The notes under the pieces were generated by a model. It had not been told where the DNA came from and made no database searches. It saw only the letters and a list, made by a program, of their open reading frames with translations. A DNA stretch of 64,000 nucleotides, taken from positions 186,001 through 250,000 of the forward strand of contig NZ_JAEIJD010000003.1 of NCBI RefSeq assembly GCF_016307205.1, written 5' to 3'. The position numbers and the translations under genes were made by a program. Positions within the stretch are counted from its first letter, which is position 1; each line of letters opens with the position of its first letter. Of the stretch, positions 1 to 9,015 are shown in pieces. The stretch comes from Pontibaca salina (GTDB taxonomy: Bacteria > Pseudomonadota > Alphaproteobacteria > Rhodobacterales > Rhodobacteraceae).

Positions 1-2
1 TG

Positions 3-236
3 GCAGCTACCATGACCGATATGGGCCGGGCCAGCGGCGCCAGACTCGGCGAAGCTGCACGCGCGCATGCGGAACGCGCTGGAAATGTGGCGCAAAGCGG
101 TGTCGATGCTGCGCGGGCGCAGGCGCACGAGTGGGAGCAGCAAGCCAATGATTTCGTTACGCGCCAGCCCGCGACCGCACTCGGAATTGCGGCAGGCGTC
201 GGGTTCTTGGTCGGCTTGATCACCGCGCGCCGCTAG
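3..236 (+). CDS. DUF883 (ElaB/YqjD-like) protein, 5' partial
   Basis: The reading frame is open from the window edge, so the true start probably lies upstream; an internal ATG at 12 would give only 74 residues against roughly 100 for the family. The visible part is an Ala/Glu/Arg-rich amphipathic helix followed by a C-terminal membrane anchor ending in GLITARR, the ElaB/YqjD architecture. In Escherichia coli these tail-anchored proteins bind ribosomes in stationary phase. The next gene starts one base after this stop, so the two are an operon. Function here is inferred from the family only. Confidence 0.8.
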   Translation, partial: AATMTDMGRASGARLGEAARAHAERAGNVAQSGVDAARAQAHEWEQQANDFVTRQPATALGIAAGVGFLVGLITARR

Positions 237-237
237 G

Positions 238-600
238 ATGTTCGCAAGAGTTGAACAAAAGGTCACTCGGGTCGCCCGGAAGACGGCTTTAGGTACTGGC
301 GCCGCGCTGGCACTGCTGGTCGGCATCGCTTTTCTGACCGCAGCCGCCTGGATCTATATTGCTGCAACCACCGATACATTTATTGCGGCGCTTGTGCTCG
401 GCGCGATTTATCTCGGGCTGGGTTTCGTCCTTTTGGGTCTGGCAAGCTCAAGAGAAAGAGGCGGTTCCGACCCTGCAGGGGTAAAAACGGCACCCGAAAC
501 CAATGCTGAAGCACCTTCCAACCTGCCGCCATTGGCGCAGGCCTTCATTTACGGAATAGAAGCGGGTGCCGCCGCAAAACGACGCAAGCCGAAACCATAA
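238..600 (+). CDS. Phage holin family (YqjE-like) membrane protein
   Basis: This 120-residue protein has two hydrophobic helices at about residues 19–43 and 48–70, then a polar Pro/Ala-rich tail, matching the YqjE/holin superfamily III group. It begins one base after the DUF883 stop (TAG-G-ATG) and so is translated with it. YqjD and YqjE homologues are paired in many proteobacteria. The family name does not imply a phage; nothing phage-like surrounds it. Confidence 0.8.
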   Translation: MFARVEQKVTRVARKTALGTGAALALLVGIAFLTAAAWIYIAATTDTFIAALVLGAIYLGLGFVLLGLASSRERGGSDPAGVKTAPETNAEAPSNLPPLAQAFIYGIEAGAAAKRRKPKP

Positions 601-620
601 ATCATTAACCCAACCCTCAA

Positions 621-644
621 CCCCGATAAATCGTCTTATCGGGG
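621..644. terminator. Hairpin between convergent genes
   Basis: A perfect 9-bp inverted repeat (CCCCGATAA, 6-nt loop, TTATCGGGG) lies between two gene ends that face each other. There is no strong T run, so it is a candidate bidirectional terminator. Confidence 0.6.
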
Positions 645-687
645 CGGAGGTATTTCTAAACGCTATATCCGAAATCGCAACTTACCA

Positions 688-876
688 TCATTGTTGCGCC
701 GCTGCGCGCGGCCCTGCCAGTAACCAGATGATGAAACCCACCAACGGCAGGATCAGGACCAGCAATGTCCACAATACTTTTGCACCGGTCGACGCGCGTG
801 ACCCGATGATCGAAACAATTGCCCAGATGTCGAGGGCAAGCACCACCAACCCGCCGATGCCAGCATAATTCTCCAT
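688..876 (-). CDS. PLDc_N-type small membrane protein
   Basis: The 62-residue protein is almost entirely two transmembrane helices with the pattern of the phospholipase D/cardiolipin synthase N-terminal domain (WAIVSII, then WTLLVLILPLVGFIIWLL). It has no phospholipase catalytic part. The start is the ATG of MENYAG because AAGGAG sits 7 nt upstream; a longer frame reaches 912 but lacks a good site. A general stress promoter lies just upstream at 905–930. Its exact role is unknown. Confidence 0.8.
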   Translation of the reverse strand: MENYAGIGGLVVLALDIWAIVSIIGSRASTGAKVLWTLLVLILPLVGFIIWLLAGPRAAAQQ

Positions 877-904
877 CTTCATTCTCCTTGTCCTATGGCG
901 GGCC

Positions 905-930
905 AACGCCACAGCCGCGCCTCAAGTTCC
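905..930 (-). promoter_or_regulatory. EcfG-type general stress promoter
   Basis: On the minus strand GGAAC (930–926) is followed after 17 nt by CGTT (908–905), the alphaproteobacterial EcfG consensus. It sits about 30 nt before the PLDc_N gene start. Confidence 0.7.
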
Positions 931-955
931 GGAACGCTAATGCCTTTGCAGCGTT
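931..955 (+). promoter_or_regulatory. EcfG-type general stress promoter
   Basis: GGAAC (931–935), a 16-nt spacer and CGTT (952–955) match the EcfG consensus exactly. It abuts the minus-strand promoter, so the two -35 boxes form the palindrome TTCCGGAA. The gene at 991 begins 36 nt downstream. Confidence 0.75.
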
Positions 956-990
956 GATAAGAAAGATGAAGTCACCGGAAGGAGTTCGCC

Positions 991-1245
991 ATGGATCGGC
1001 TAAGTTACATTCTGATGTTGATGACGGGTTCGGGCTTGACGGGTGTCGGGCTGATCATCGTTTTAGCCTTTGGGCTTTACAACTGGATCGCAATCCTGAT
1101 CGCAATCGGTATCGGCATCGTGCTGATGTATCCGGTTGCTTATGTCATTTCGCGCTGGATCAAGCGAGAGGATCCGGCGTGGGATCACCAAAAGACAGAT
1201 GATGCAAACGCGCTTATCCCCGACCCTAATGCGCCAGAAGTGTAA
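991..1245 (+). CDS. Small two-helix membrane protein, unknown function
   Basis: The 84-residue protein has two hydrophobic helices (about residues 12–28 and 32–55) followed by a charged cytoplasm-like tail ending in PNAPEV. AAGGAG lies 6 nt before the ATG. I do not recognise the family. Its perfect EcfG promoter and stress-type neighbours suggest a role in the general stress response; this is inference. Confidence 0.75.
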   Translation: MDRLSYILMLMTGSGLTGVGLIIVLAFGLYNWIAILIAIGIGIVLMYPVAYVISRWIKREDPAWDHQKTDDANALIPDPNAPEV

Positions 1246-1375
1246 TTTCCGCGAGATTTGACAATTGGTTGCGCGGATGTGGGCAATAAAGGATCTGTTG
1301 CCGCAAGATAGGATAAACCCGTTTCGAGCATTCAGGTTCCGGTTCGGCAAAAATATAAAACTGTCAGGAATTCGC

Positions 1376-1401
1376 GGAAACTATATTGCGAAAAACACGT
1401 T
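1376..1401 (+). promoter_or_regulatory. Near-match EcfG promoter
   Basis: GGAAA, a 17-nt spacer and CGTT differ from the consensus at one -35 base. It lies 50 nt upstream of the PRC-barrel gene. Confidence 0.4.
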
Positions 1402-1450
1402 GTACCTCCCAGAAGAGCCCAAAGCGGGTTCAACGTTAAAGGAGATCGAA

Positions 1451-2368
1451 ATGAAAAAGCTTCTTGCAACAACCGCTCTCGTCGCATTGGTAACAGGCCC
1501 CGTGATGGCGCAGGACGAAAAGCCGGCCGACATGGACCACATGGATGCGCAGACCACGACCGACGCTGAAATGTCGGCAGATGTTCAGACCGATCCGGCT
1601 GATGCGGCCGCTGATATGGACGCCATGCAGGATCAGCCCACCTATATGGCTAATGATGTCGAGATCCGTGCAAGCGACTTCCTCGGCATGAATATTTACA
1701 CCCGCGAGGGGGGGATGACAGCTGAAGACACCAATGCTTTGGCCGACCGTGACGACATCACGGATCCGGCAGATGATTGGGAAGACTTGGCCGAGATCGA
1801 TGACGTGCTGATTTCGCCCGAAGGCAAGGTGGATACCGTGATTGCCAATGTCGGTGGCTTTCTCGACATGGGCGATCGTGACGTAAGGATTTCGATAGAC
1901 GATCTTGCATTCGTTCGGGACGCTGACGATGAGGGCGAGTTCTTTGTCGTCTATAAGGGCGACCCGACCATTCTGGGCGAAGGTGAAGCCCATGATGCAG
2001 AAGCGGCCATGAGCGAAGGCTATCGCTCCATGCGCGACGAAACCAGCTTGGATGAAACCCATTCAGACGAAGCCGGCCTCATGGAAACCAATACCGATGA
2101 TTACACCGCCGAAGATCTTGAGGGCGCTTCCGTCTACGGGCCCAACGATGATCGCATTGGCGAAGTTGGGAAGCTGGTTCTAAGCGACGACGGTGAGATT
2201 ACCCACGCAGTCATTGATGTCGGTGGCTTCCTTGGGATCGGCGAAAAACATGTCTCGCTCAAGTTTGAGGATTTGCGCATGATGCGTACCGAAAGTGACG
2301 AGACGCCTCGCGTTTATGTGGACATGACTGAGGAAGAGTTGGAAAATCAGCCCGAATACGAAGAATGA
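1451..2368 (+). CDS. Secreted acidic PRC-barrel protein
   Basis: The 305-residue product has a signal peptide of about 20 residues (MKKLLATTAL, cleavage near VMA-QD), a very acidic Met/Asp-rich linker and two PRC-barrel domains at roughly 70–170 and 215–285, the second containing VIDVGGFLGIGEKHV. PRC barrels are small beta-folds found in RNA-processing, photosynthetic and stress proteins; the periplasmic versions have no firm function. The start is the ATG after AAAGGAG, not the longer frame from 1265. A second secreted PRC-barrel gene at 16129 shares the GGFLGIG core. Confidence 0.85.
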   Translation: MKKLLATTALVALVTGPVMAQDEKPADMDHMDAQTTTDAEMSADVQTDPADAAADMDAMQDQPTYMANDVEIRASDFLGMNIYTREGGMTAEDTNALADRDDITDPADDWEDLAEIDDVLISPEGKVDTVIANVGGFLDMGDRDVRISIDDLAFVRDADDEGEFFVVYKGDPTILGEGEAHDAEAAMSEGYRSMRDETSLDETHSDEAGLMETNTDDYTAEDLEGASVYGPNDDRIGEVGKLVLSDDGEITHAVIDVGGFLGIGEKHVSLKFEDLRMMRTESDETPRVYVDMTEEELENQPEYEE

Positions 2369-2391
2369 TCACCCGTCATTGATGCTCAAAC

Positions 2392-2420
2392 ATAAGGGGC
2401 TGCATCATGCAGCCCCTTAT
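2392..2420. terminator. Bidirectional terminator
   Basis: A perfect 13-bp stem (ATAAGGGGCTGCA / TGCAGCCCCTTAT) with a 3-nt loop lies between the convergent PRC-barrel and MgtC genes, with short A and T runs at its edges. Confidence 0.85.
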
Positions 2421-2431
2421 TTCTTGGTCAT

Positions 2432-2929
2432 TCAGTTGTCGTCCTGATCGTCGGAAAACGCCTTTTTCTCGGCAACCATCATCAGGCGGATGATAATCAG
2501 CGCCAAAGCCGTGGCCATTAGCGCAACCCACCACAACCCGATCCCGGTCGACACTCCAATAGCCGCCGCCAACCACATGCTGGCCCCGGTTGTCAGCCCA
2601 CGCACCTTGCCCTGCGAGAACACGATCATACCCGCCGCCAGAAAGGCAACTCCGCCGGTGACCGCCTCGATGATACGCAAGGGATCGCTGCGCACCATGT
2701 CTGGAAATTCGTCGTGCCGCGACACAAGTTCCAGCATCAGCAGCGAATATAACGCCGCCGCTAAACCAATCAACATATGGGTTCGCAGGCCTGCCGCGCG
2801 ATCACGGCTCTCACGTTCAAACCCGATCGCCCCGCACAACAGAACCGCCCCAGCGAGACGCAGCAACAGCAACTCCCACGGTAGGAAGGCCGGCTGCGCG
2901 ATTTCATTCACAAAATCATCCCAGGTCAT
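2432..2929 (-). CDS. MgtC/SapB family membrane protein
   Basis: The 165-residue protein has the MgtC/SapB signature: an early helix, the cytoplasmic loop GFERESRDRAAGLRTHMLIG, and a segment with TGGVAFLAAGMI and GLTTGASMWLAAAIG. Related proteins help survival at low magnesium and inhibit ATP synthase in some pathogens; in environmental bacteria the role is less defined. It is transcribed alone. Confidence 0.88.
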   Translation of the reverse strand: MTWDDFVNEIAQPAFLPWELLLLRLAGAVLLCGAIGFERESRDRAAGLRTHMLIGLAAALYSLLMLELVSRHDEFPDMVRSDPLRIIEAVTGGVAFLAAGMIVFSQGKVRGLTTGASMWLAAAIGVSTGIGLWWVALMATALALIIIRLMMVAEKKAFSDDQDDN

Positions 2930-3049
2930 GTCGTGGCTGCTCCGGATGGCTTCGTAATATTGACTGAGTCGGCGGTCAGGGACTGCGTTATACTGCTATA
3001 GCGTTTTCTCCATGCTGCTGTCTTCTGCGGATGTTGGCAATGGGGCTAC

Positions 3050-3097
3050 AGCGACGGTTGCCGACACCGGCGGCGTTAGACGTCTTGAACCGTCGCT
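3050..3097. repeat. 10-bp inverted repeat downstream of lytic transglycosylase
   Basis: AGCGACGGTT (3050–3059) and AACCGTCGCT (3088–3097) can pair around a 28-nt loop. It follows the transglycosylase stop and precedes no T run, so it may be a 3' stabilising or Rho-dependent element. Confidence 0.4.
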
Positions 3098-3115
3098 TGC
3101 CAAGCGGCGCGCGCC

Positions 3116-4348
3116 TTAGCGCAGACCGCGCAGCAGAGCTTGCGATGGGTTGCCCGTCACCGGCAAACCGACACTTTGCTGATAGGCGCGGATCGCGGTC
3201 TCCGACTTCGCACCGATCACGCCGTCGCTGCCACCCGTATCAAAGCCTGAGGCGGTCAAACGGGTTTGCAATTCCTTCCGGTCATCAATCGTTAGACCGT
3301 AAGCATCGGGCGGGAACTTGGCGCGCAATGCCCCGCCCCCACGAATGCGATCCGCCAGATGACCGACGCCGATCACATAGTTTTCGGCATTGTTATAGCG
3401 CGTGATAACGGTGAAATTTCGGAACACCATGAAGGCGGGACCACCCGTTCCCATCGGGATCAGGATCGACGCTGCGCCGTGATTCGGTACCGTGCTACCA
3501 TCCGCCGCCCGCACGCCCATTGCCGCCCACTCGGCAGGGCCGCGGGTGGTGCCGCGGCCAGCCAGCGCCGGGTTGAAGCCCGATGGCAACCGCACCTCAA
3601 CCCCCCAGGGCTGCCCCCGCACCCAGCCCGAGCGGTTGAGATAAGCCGCGGTCGAGGCCAGCGCATCCGTCGGGTCATCTGACCAGATGTCGCGCCGCCC
3701 ATCGCCGGTAAAATCGACCGCATAGGCCAAATAGGAGGTCGGGATGAACTGTGTATGCCCCATCGCGCCGGCCCAGCTTCCGGTCATACGCGATACTGGG
3801 ATATCCCCGTTCTGCAGGATCTTCAGCGCGGCAATCAGTTGTTTTTCAAAGAACGCCCCACGCCGCCCGTCATAGGCCAGCGTGGCGGTCGCGGAAATTA
3901 CCGCAACATCGCCGCGTCGTTCGCCATAGCGGCTTTCCAATCCCCAGATCGCGGTAATGATCGCCGGATCGACATCATAGCGTGCGGCAATGGCGGCCAA
4001 GGTCACCTGATGCCGCCCAAAAGCCGCACGCCCCTTCCTCACCCGCTCGTCCGACGCAGCGATGGCCAGATAATCCTCAAGCGTGCGGGTAAATTCGGTC
4101 TGGCTGCGGTCGCGTTCGATCACACCGGGCAGATAACCCACATTGCGCAGTGCAGCGTTCAAAGTCGCGCCGGAAATACCCTGCGCCTGTGCGCGCGGAC
4201 GGAACGCGGCGACCCAAGCGTCGAACTGCGGATTCGGCACCGGGCGTAGATTTTCCGGGGCTCGCGGATTGAGCGAGGCACCCCCGCTGCACGCCGACAG
4301 AAACGCCGCTGCGCCGATCAGGATGGTGTTGCGTCTGGTAAATATCAT
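3116..4348 (-). CDS. Lytic murein transglycosylase, MltB/SltB type lipoprotein
   Basis: The enzyme cleaves peptidoglycan glycan strands to 1,6-anhydromuramic ends. The 410-residue protein begins with a lipoprotein signal (lipobox LSAC, Cys20), followed by an SltB1-type catalytic domain with the active Glu138 in GLESRYG and MGHTQFIPTSYL downstream. A peptidoglycan-binding domain occupies about residues 350–408. It should be anchored in the outer membrane facing the periplasm. It is a single-gene unit. Confidence 0.92.
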   Translation of the reverse strand: MIFTRRNTILIGAAAFLSACSGGASLNPRAPENLRPVPNPQFDAWVAAFRPRAQAQGISGATLNAALRNVGYLPGVIERDRSQTEFTRTLEDYLAIAASDERVRKGRAAFGRHQVTLAAIAARYDVDPAIITAIWGLESRYGERRGDVAVISATATLAYDGRRGAFFEKQLIAALKILQNGDIPVSRMTGSWAGAMGHTQFIPTSYLAYAVDFTGDGRRDIWSDDPTDALASTAAYLNRSGWVRGQPWGVEVRLPSGFNPALAGRGTTRGPAEWAAMGVRAADGSTVPNHGAASILIPMGTGGPAFMVFRNFTVITRYNNAENYVIGVGHLADRIRGGGALRAKFPPDAYGLTIDDRKELQTRLTASGFDTGGSDGVIGAKSETAIRAYQQSVGLPVTGNPSQALLRGLR

Positions 4349-4434
4349 GACTGCCTGCCCGTTGTTTTACATCACCTTAGCGAAGCGATGGGCATCGTCA
4401 AAGCCGGGAGTTTCGTCAGCGGCGGTGAGCCGCC

Positions 4435-5343
4435 TTACTCGGCAGAAGGTAGGTGCTCTTCCCCGCGCGCGCGGGCCAGCACGATCTGTTTCTGACGTTC
4501 CCGGAACCGGGCTTTGTCTGCTTCGGTGGTCTCGTCAATGCAGTGATGGCAAGACACGCCAGGCTCGTAATCGGGCCGTGCCGTATCATCCGGCAGGATC
4601 GGACGGCGGCAGCCGTGGCACAGCAGATGCGGCCCCGGTTCCAGCCCGTGCCCGACACTGACACGGTTGTCGAAGACAAAGCAGTCGCCCTGCCAGGTGC
4701 TCTCCTGTGCGGACACTTTTTCAAGATAGCTCAGAATACCGCCCTTGAGGTGATAGACTTCGTCCACGCCCTGACCGAGCAGATAATTGGTGGATTTCTC
4801 GCAGCGGATGCCGCCGGTGCAGAACATGGCGATGCGTTTGTTGTGAAAGCGGTGCTTGTTTGTCTCCCACCAAGTGGGAAAATCACCGAAACTTCGCGTT
4901 TGCGGGTCGATGGCACCGGAAAACGTGCCGATGGCGATTTCATAATCGTTACGCGTGTCAATCACGGCCACGTCAGGCTGGCGGATCAATTCGTTCCACT
5001 CGGTCGGGTCCACGTAATGGCCGACCTGCGCGCGGGGATCGACGTCGGGCTGGCCCATGGTGACGATCTCGCGCTTCAGACGTACCTTCATCTTGCCGAA
5101 GGGGGGCGTTTCACTGGTTGATTCCTTCCATTCCAGCGCCGCGCAACCGGGCAGAGCACGGATATGTTTCAGCACCGCGTCGATGCCGGTACGCGGCCCG
5201 GCAATGGTGCCGTTGATCCCCTCGCGCGCCAATAGCAGCGTACCCTTAACCCCCTGCTCCGTGCACAGCGTTGCCAAGGCCGGTTTCAGCGCGGCGGGGT
5301 CGTCAAAACGGGTGAATTGATACAGGGCGGCGATTACATACAT
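4435..5343 (-). CDS. trhO: tRNA uridine(34) hydroxylase TrhO (YceA family)
   Basis: TrhO uses oxygen to hydroxylate U34 of some tRNAs on the way to 5-methoxyuridine or cmo5U. The 302-residue protein has the N-terminal YceA domain (LLLAREGINGTIAG) and a central rhodanese domain with the catalytic-loop Cys in FCTGGIRCEKS. A C-terminal Cys-rich stretch (LLCHGCRRP, SCHHCID) is typical. The start at MYVIAALYQF is chosen by homology; the frame runs much further upstream across the divergent pncA and has no clear Shine-Dalgarno. Confidence 0.9.
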   Translation of the reverse strand: MYVIAALYQFTRFDDPAALKPALATLCTEQGVKGTLLLAREGINGTIAGPRTGIDAVLKHIRALPGCAALEWKESTSETPPFGKMKVRLKREIVTMGQPDVDPRAQVGHYVDPTEWNELIRQPDVAVIDTRNDYEIAIGTFSGAIDPQTRSFGDFPTWWETNKHRFHNKRIAMFCTGGIRCEKSTNYLLGQGVDEVYHLKGGILSYLEKVSAQESTWQGDCFVFDNRVSVGHGLEPGPHLLCHGCRRPILPDDTARPDYEPGVSCHHCIDETTEADKARFRERQKQIVLARARGEEHLPSAE

Positions 5344-5439
5344 GGCCAGCGATTTACGCCCGTCGCCGCCGCCGCGCAAGAGGGTTGCATTGACGCGGTG
5401 CGCGCCGCGCCCTACCCAAGGGCCGAGAGGAGTAACCCC

Positions 5440-6042
5440 ATGACTAATGCACTGATCGTGATCGACATCCAGAACGATTTTTGCCCCGGAGGCGCGCTGG
5501 GAGTGCCCGATGGCGACGCGGTCGTGCCGCGCCTCAACGCGATGATGGCGGATTTCGACGCCGTCATCCTGACCCAGGACTGGCACCCCGCCGACCACAG
5601 CTCTTTTGCGTCTAACCATCCCGGCAAATCGCCCTATGACATGATCGACATGTCCTATGGCCCGCAAGTTCTCTGGCCGGACCATTGCGTTCAGGGAACC
5701 CATGGCGGTGCCTTTCACCCTGATCTTGCCGCCGACCTTGCCGACCTGATCATCCGCAAGGGCTTCCGCCGCGATATTGACAGCTATTCGGCGTTCTTCG
5801 AAAATGATCGTGAGACCCCCACGGGGCTGGAAGGCTACCTGCGCACGCGGGGCATCACCGATCTGACATTGGCGGGGATCGCCACCGATTTCTGTGTACA
5901 TTACTCGGCCGTGGATGCTGCGGGATTGGGCTTTAACGTCACGGTCGATCTGAACGCGAGCTGCCCCATCGACCTTGACGGGTCGCTGACCGCCGCGATC
6001 AAGGGGATGAAAGCAGCGGGCGTGCGCCTTCTGGGCGGATAG
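5440..6042 (+). CDS. pncA: Nicotinamidase
   Basis: PncA hydrolyses nicotinamide to nicotinate and ammonia in NAD salvage. The 200-residue protein shows the expected triad Asp9 (VIDIQNDF), Lys107 (IIRKGF) and Cys152 (ATDFCVHY), with metal ligands around Asp47, His49 and His82. GAGAGGAG precedes the ATG. pncB follows after 60 bp, so the two salvage steps are co-transcribed. Confidence 0.95.
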   Translation: MTNALIVIDIQNDFCPGGALGVPDGDAVVPRLNAMMADFDAVILTQDWHPADHSSFASNHPGKSPYDMIDMSYGPQVLWPDHCVQGTHGGAFHPDLAADLADLIIRKGFRRDIDSYSAFFENDRETPTGLEGYLRTRGITDLTLAGIATDFCVHYSAVDAAGLGFNVTVDLNASCPIDLDGSLTAAIKGMKAAGVRLLGG

Positions 6043-6102
6043 GGCTGCTGGACAAAGCCCGCGCCCCTTGCTCTAACGCGCAAAACCGACGGAGCCGCCC
6101 GC

Positions 6103-7392
6103 ATGGACATCGCCACCCGCGTCTATAACCACAAGTGGAAGATCGATCCGATCGTCAGATCCCTGATCGATACGGACTTCTACAAGCTGCTGATGTGCCA
6201 ATCGGTGTTTCGCAACCGGCGCGATACGCAGGTCACATTCAGCCTGATCAACCGCTCAACTCACATTCCGCTGGCCGATCTGATCGACGAGGGCGAGTTG
6301 CGCGAACAACTCGACCATATCCGCTCGCTGTCGCTGTCACGCGGCGAAAGCACTTGGCTGCGCGGCAACACCTTCTATGGCAAACGCCAGATGTTCCGCT
6401 CTGATTTCATGGAGTGGTTCGAGAACCTGCGCCTGCCGCCCTATCATCTGGAACGCAAAGGCAATCAATATGAGCTGACCTTCGAGGGCACATGGCCCGA
6501 GGTGATGCTGTGGGAAATACCGGCACTTGCCGTGTTGATGGAACTGCGCAGCCGGGCGGTGCTCAACCGGATGGACCGGTTCGAATTGCAGGTGCTCTAT
6601 GCCCGTGCCATGACCAAGCTGTGGGAAAAGGTCGAACGCCTGCGTGGTCTTGAAGATCTAAACATTGCCGATTTTGGCACGAGGCGGCGGCATTCATTTC
6701 TATGGCAGGACTGGTGTGTTCAAGCATTGGGCGAGGGGCTGGGCGATGCTTTCACCGGCACCTCGAACTGCAAGATCGCCATGCACCGCGAGATGGAGGC
6801 GATTGGCACCAACGCCCACGAACTGCCCATGGTCTACGCCGCGCTGGCCGAAAGCGACGCCGAACTGGCGCGCGCGCCCTATGAGGTGCTGTCGGACTGG
6901 CACGACGAGCACGAGGGCAACCTGCGCATCATGTTGCCCGATACCTACGGCACCGAAGGCTTTCTGAAACATGCCCCCGACTGGTTGGCCGGTTGGACCG
7001 GTATACGCGTGGACAGCGGCGATCCGGCCAAGGGCGCGGAATTCGCCATCGACTGGTGGCAGGCACGCGGCGAGGATCCGCGCGAGAAACGGGTGATCTT
7101 TTCCGATGGTCTGGAGGTCGACAAGATCATCGCCCTGCACCGCCAGTTCTCAGGGCGGGTGAAGGTTTCATTCGGATGGGGCACCCTGTTGACCAATGAT
7201 TTCCGCGGACTGGTGCCGAATGACGCGCTGGCGCCGTTCTCGCTGGTTTGCAAGGCGGTGACGGCCAACGGTCGGCCCACAGTCAAACTCTCGGACAACC
7301 CGGAAAAAGCGATGGGCCCGGAGGACGAGATCGCGCGCTATAAACGCGTCTTCGATGTGGGCGAACAGGAGCGGATCAAGGTCACGGTTTAA
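6103..7392 (+). CDS. pncB: Nicotinate phosphoribosyltransferase
   Basis: PncB converts nicotinate and PRPP to nicotinate mononucleotide, the step after PncA. At 429 residues it has normal length and carries DTDFYKLLMCQ near the N terminus, the phosphorylatable-His region FGTRRRHSFLWQ, and VDSGDP and FGWGTLLTND in the PRPP-binding barrel. GGAG lies about 8 nt before the ATG. Confidence 0.95.
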   Translation: MDIATRVYNHKWKIDPIVRSLIDTDFYKLLMCQSVFRNRRDTQVTFSLINRSTHIPLADLIDEGELREQLDHIRSLSLSRGESTWLRGNTFYGKRQMFRSDFMEWFENLRLPPYHLERKGNQYELTFEGTWPEVMLWEIPALAVLMELRSRAVLNRMDRFELQVLYARAMTKLWEKVERLRGLEDLNIADFGTRRRHSFLWQDWCVQALGEGLGDAFTGTSNCKIAMHREMEAIGTNAHELPMVYAALAESDAELARAPYEVLSDWHDEHEGNLRIMLPDTYGTEGFLKHAPDWLAGWTGIRVDSGDPAKGAEFAIDWWQARGEDPREKRVIFSDGLEVDKIIALHRQFSGRVKVSFGWGTLLTNDFRGLVPNDALAPFSLVCKAVTANGRPTVKLSDNPEKAMGPEDEIARYKRVFDVGEQERIKVTV

Positions 7393-7477
7393 GTGGCCGG
7401 TTCACATAGAGGTGAACACTTGAATGGCCATGTGGGGCATCTCGTCCGATCCGCTCCGAACGAACGCGAATTCCCAC

Positions 7478-7512
7478 TGTAAAGGGCCGGATAAAGATCA
7501 TGGCCCTTTACA
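7478..7512. terminator. Terminator hairpin between pncB and the DUF1127 gene
   Basis: TGTAAAGGGCC and GGCCCTTTACA form a perfect 11-bp stem with a 13-nt loop between two convergent genes. A smaller hairpin (GTTCAC/GTGAAC) lies right after pncB. Confidence 0.65.
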
Positions 7513-7521
7513 TCAGATGTA

Positions 7522-7734
7522 TCAGCCCCGTTCGGCCAAACCTTTGGCAATGATGCCGATTTCATAACGGCGAATGCCGAGTTCCCGAAACTCGCGATCG
7601 CTGAGTTTGTTCAGCGCGCCGGCGACCCGCTGCATGACAGCCATTTGCGGCTCTCGAACGCGCGGTGAGGATGCATATTGCAGTGAGGTATTGGATGCGC
7701 CGGTGGTTGATGACGGTGCCATATCGTAGGCCAT
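7522..7734 (-). CDS. DUF1127 domain small protein
   Basis: The 70-residue protein ends in the DUF1127 motif (LSDREFRELGIRRYEIGII). Short DUF1127 proteins are common in alphaproteobacteria; some bind RNA and tune small-RNA turnover and phosphate or carbon metabolism. ATAAGGAG lies 4–5 nt before the ATG. The N-terminal half is Ser/Thr-rich and not informative. Confidence 0.85.
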   Translation of the reverse strand: MAYDMAPSSTTGASNTSLQYASSPRVREPQMAVMQRVAGALNKLSDREFRELGIRRYEIGIIAKGLAERG

Positions 7735-7991
7735 GATATTCTCCTTATCCTGTAACTCGAACTGTTAGTTCTTGGCCTTTAAATGGCAGTAAAATGAAAA
7801 CCTACTAGTCCTGATATCGCATACCCGACATTCGAAAAGTTCAGAGCTGGCAGCTCTTGGTTCCAGAGCACCTGCTGCACACAATGGCGCAAACATGGAT
7901 CACGGTCGGGCCGGTGCGCGTCATTGATCATTTCGCGAACAGGCGTAACAAGTGACGGACACGCAGCCTCGTTTTCGGAAAGGACCAGACC

Positions 7992-8798
7992 ATGCCCGTC
8001 ACGCTTGACCCCGCGCGTTTCACCAACCTCAGGATCGATCCCCATGATGATGGGGTTTGGGTGGTCACGCTGAACCGCCCGCACAAGCGCAACGCGCTGG
8101 ATATCGACACCATTGAGGAATTGGTCGATTTCTTCTCGACCGCGCCGCGCGCCGATGTGCGGGCGGTGGTGCTGGCGGGCGCGGGCGATCATTTCTGCGC
8201 CGGGCTGGATCTGATCGAACATCACGACGCCGACCGCAGCCCCGCCGATTTCATGCAGGTCTGTCTGCGCTGGCACGAGGCGTTCAACAAGATGGAATAT
8301 GGCGGCGTACCGGTGATTGCCGCCCTGCAGGGTGCCGTGGTCGGCGGCGGGCTGGAACTGGCCAGTGCCGCGCATATCCGGGTGATCGACAACAGCGCCT
8401 ATTTCGCCCTGCCCGAAGGCCAGCGCGGGCTGTTCACCGGTGGTGGCGCAACGATCCGGGTCGCCGATTTGGTGGGCAAGGCGCGGATGATCGACATGAT
8501 GCTGACCGGCCGTGTCTATCAGGGGCAAGAGGCAGTGGAATTGGGGCTCGCGCAGTATCGCGTGGACGGTTCCAGTTTCGACAAGGCGTTGGAACTGGCG
8601 CAGCAAGCCGCATGCAACCTGCCATTGACCAATTTCGCGATCTGTTCGGCCATCAGCCATATGCAGAATATGTCTGCGCTGGATGCAGCCTATGCCGAGG
8701 CGGTGGTTGCCGGCGTCGTCAATACCCAGCATGACGCGCGGGCCCGCTTAGCGGCCTTTGCTGACAAAAGCGCAGCACGGGTGCGCCCCAACAAATGA
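7992..8798 (+). CDS. Crotonase/enoyl-CoA hydratase family protein
   Basis: The 268-residue protein has a complete crotonase fold. The two oxyanion-hole segments are [13 protein letters not shown] and [13 protein letters not shown]. Members hydrate, isomerise or cleave acyl-CoA thioesters. The substrate cannot be read from sequence, and no beta-oxidation gene is adjacent. Confidence 0.88.
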   Translation: MPVTLDPARFTNLRIDPHDDGVWVVTLNRPHKRNALDIDTIEELVDFFSTAPRADVRAVVLAGAGDHFCAGLDLIEHHDADRSPADFMQVCLRWHEAFNKMEYGGVPVIAALQGAVVGGGLELASAAHIRVIDNSAYFALPEGQRGLFTGGGATIRVADLVGKARMIDMMLTGRVYQGQEAVELGLAQYRVDGSSFDKALELAQQAACNLPLTNFAICSAISHMQNMSALDAAYAEAVVAGVVNTQHDARARLAAFADKSAARVRPNK

Positions 8799-9015
8799 AC
8801 CTCTGCTGAAAGATGTACCCCCGCGCACCGGCCTCGGAAAAAGTTCCATAGGTAAATCAAGAAAATACAGTGACCGGCGAAACAACGCTGGCGAGAAATA
8901 GGAGAACCGCAAGATCCCGCTTGCCGTTTTGCATGTCTGTTTACGCACCCCTAGCTGACGGTGACCGGACGCGGATATTCCGCTCCGGCTGAGACAGACA
9001 CAGAAAGGTTGAGAA

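Noticed and set aside
238-600. Prophage marker from the holin-family name
   Set aside because: YqjE-like holin-superfamily proteins are ordinary chromosomal genes and no other phage gene is nearby.
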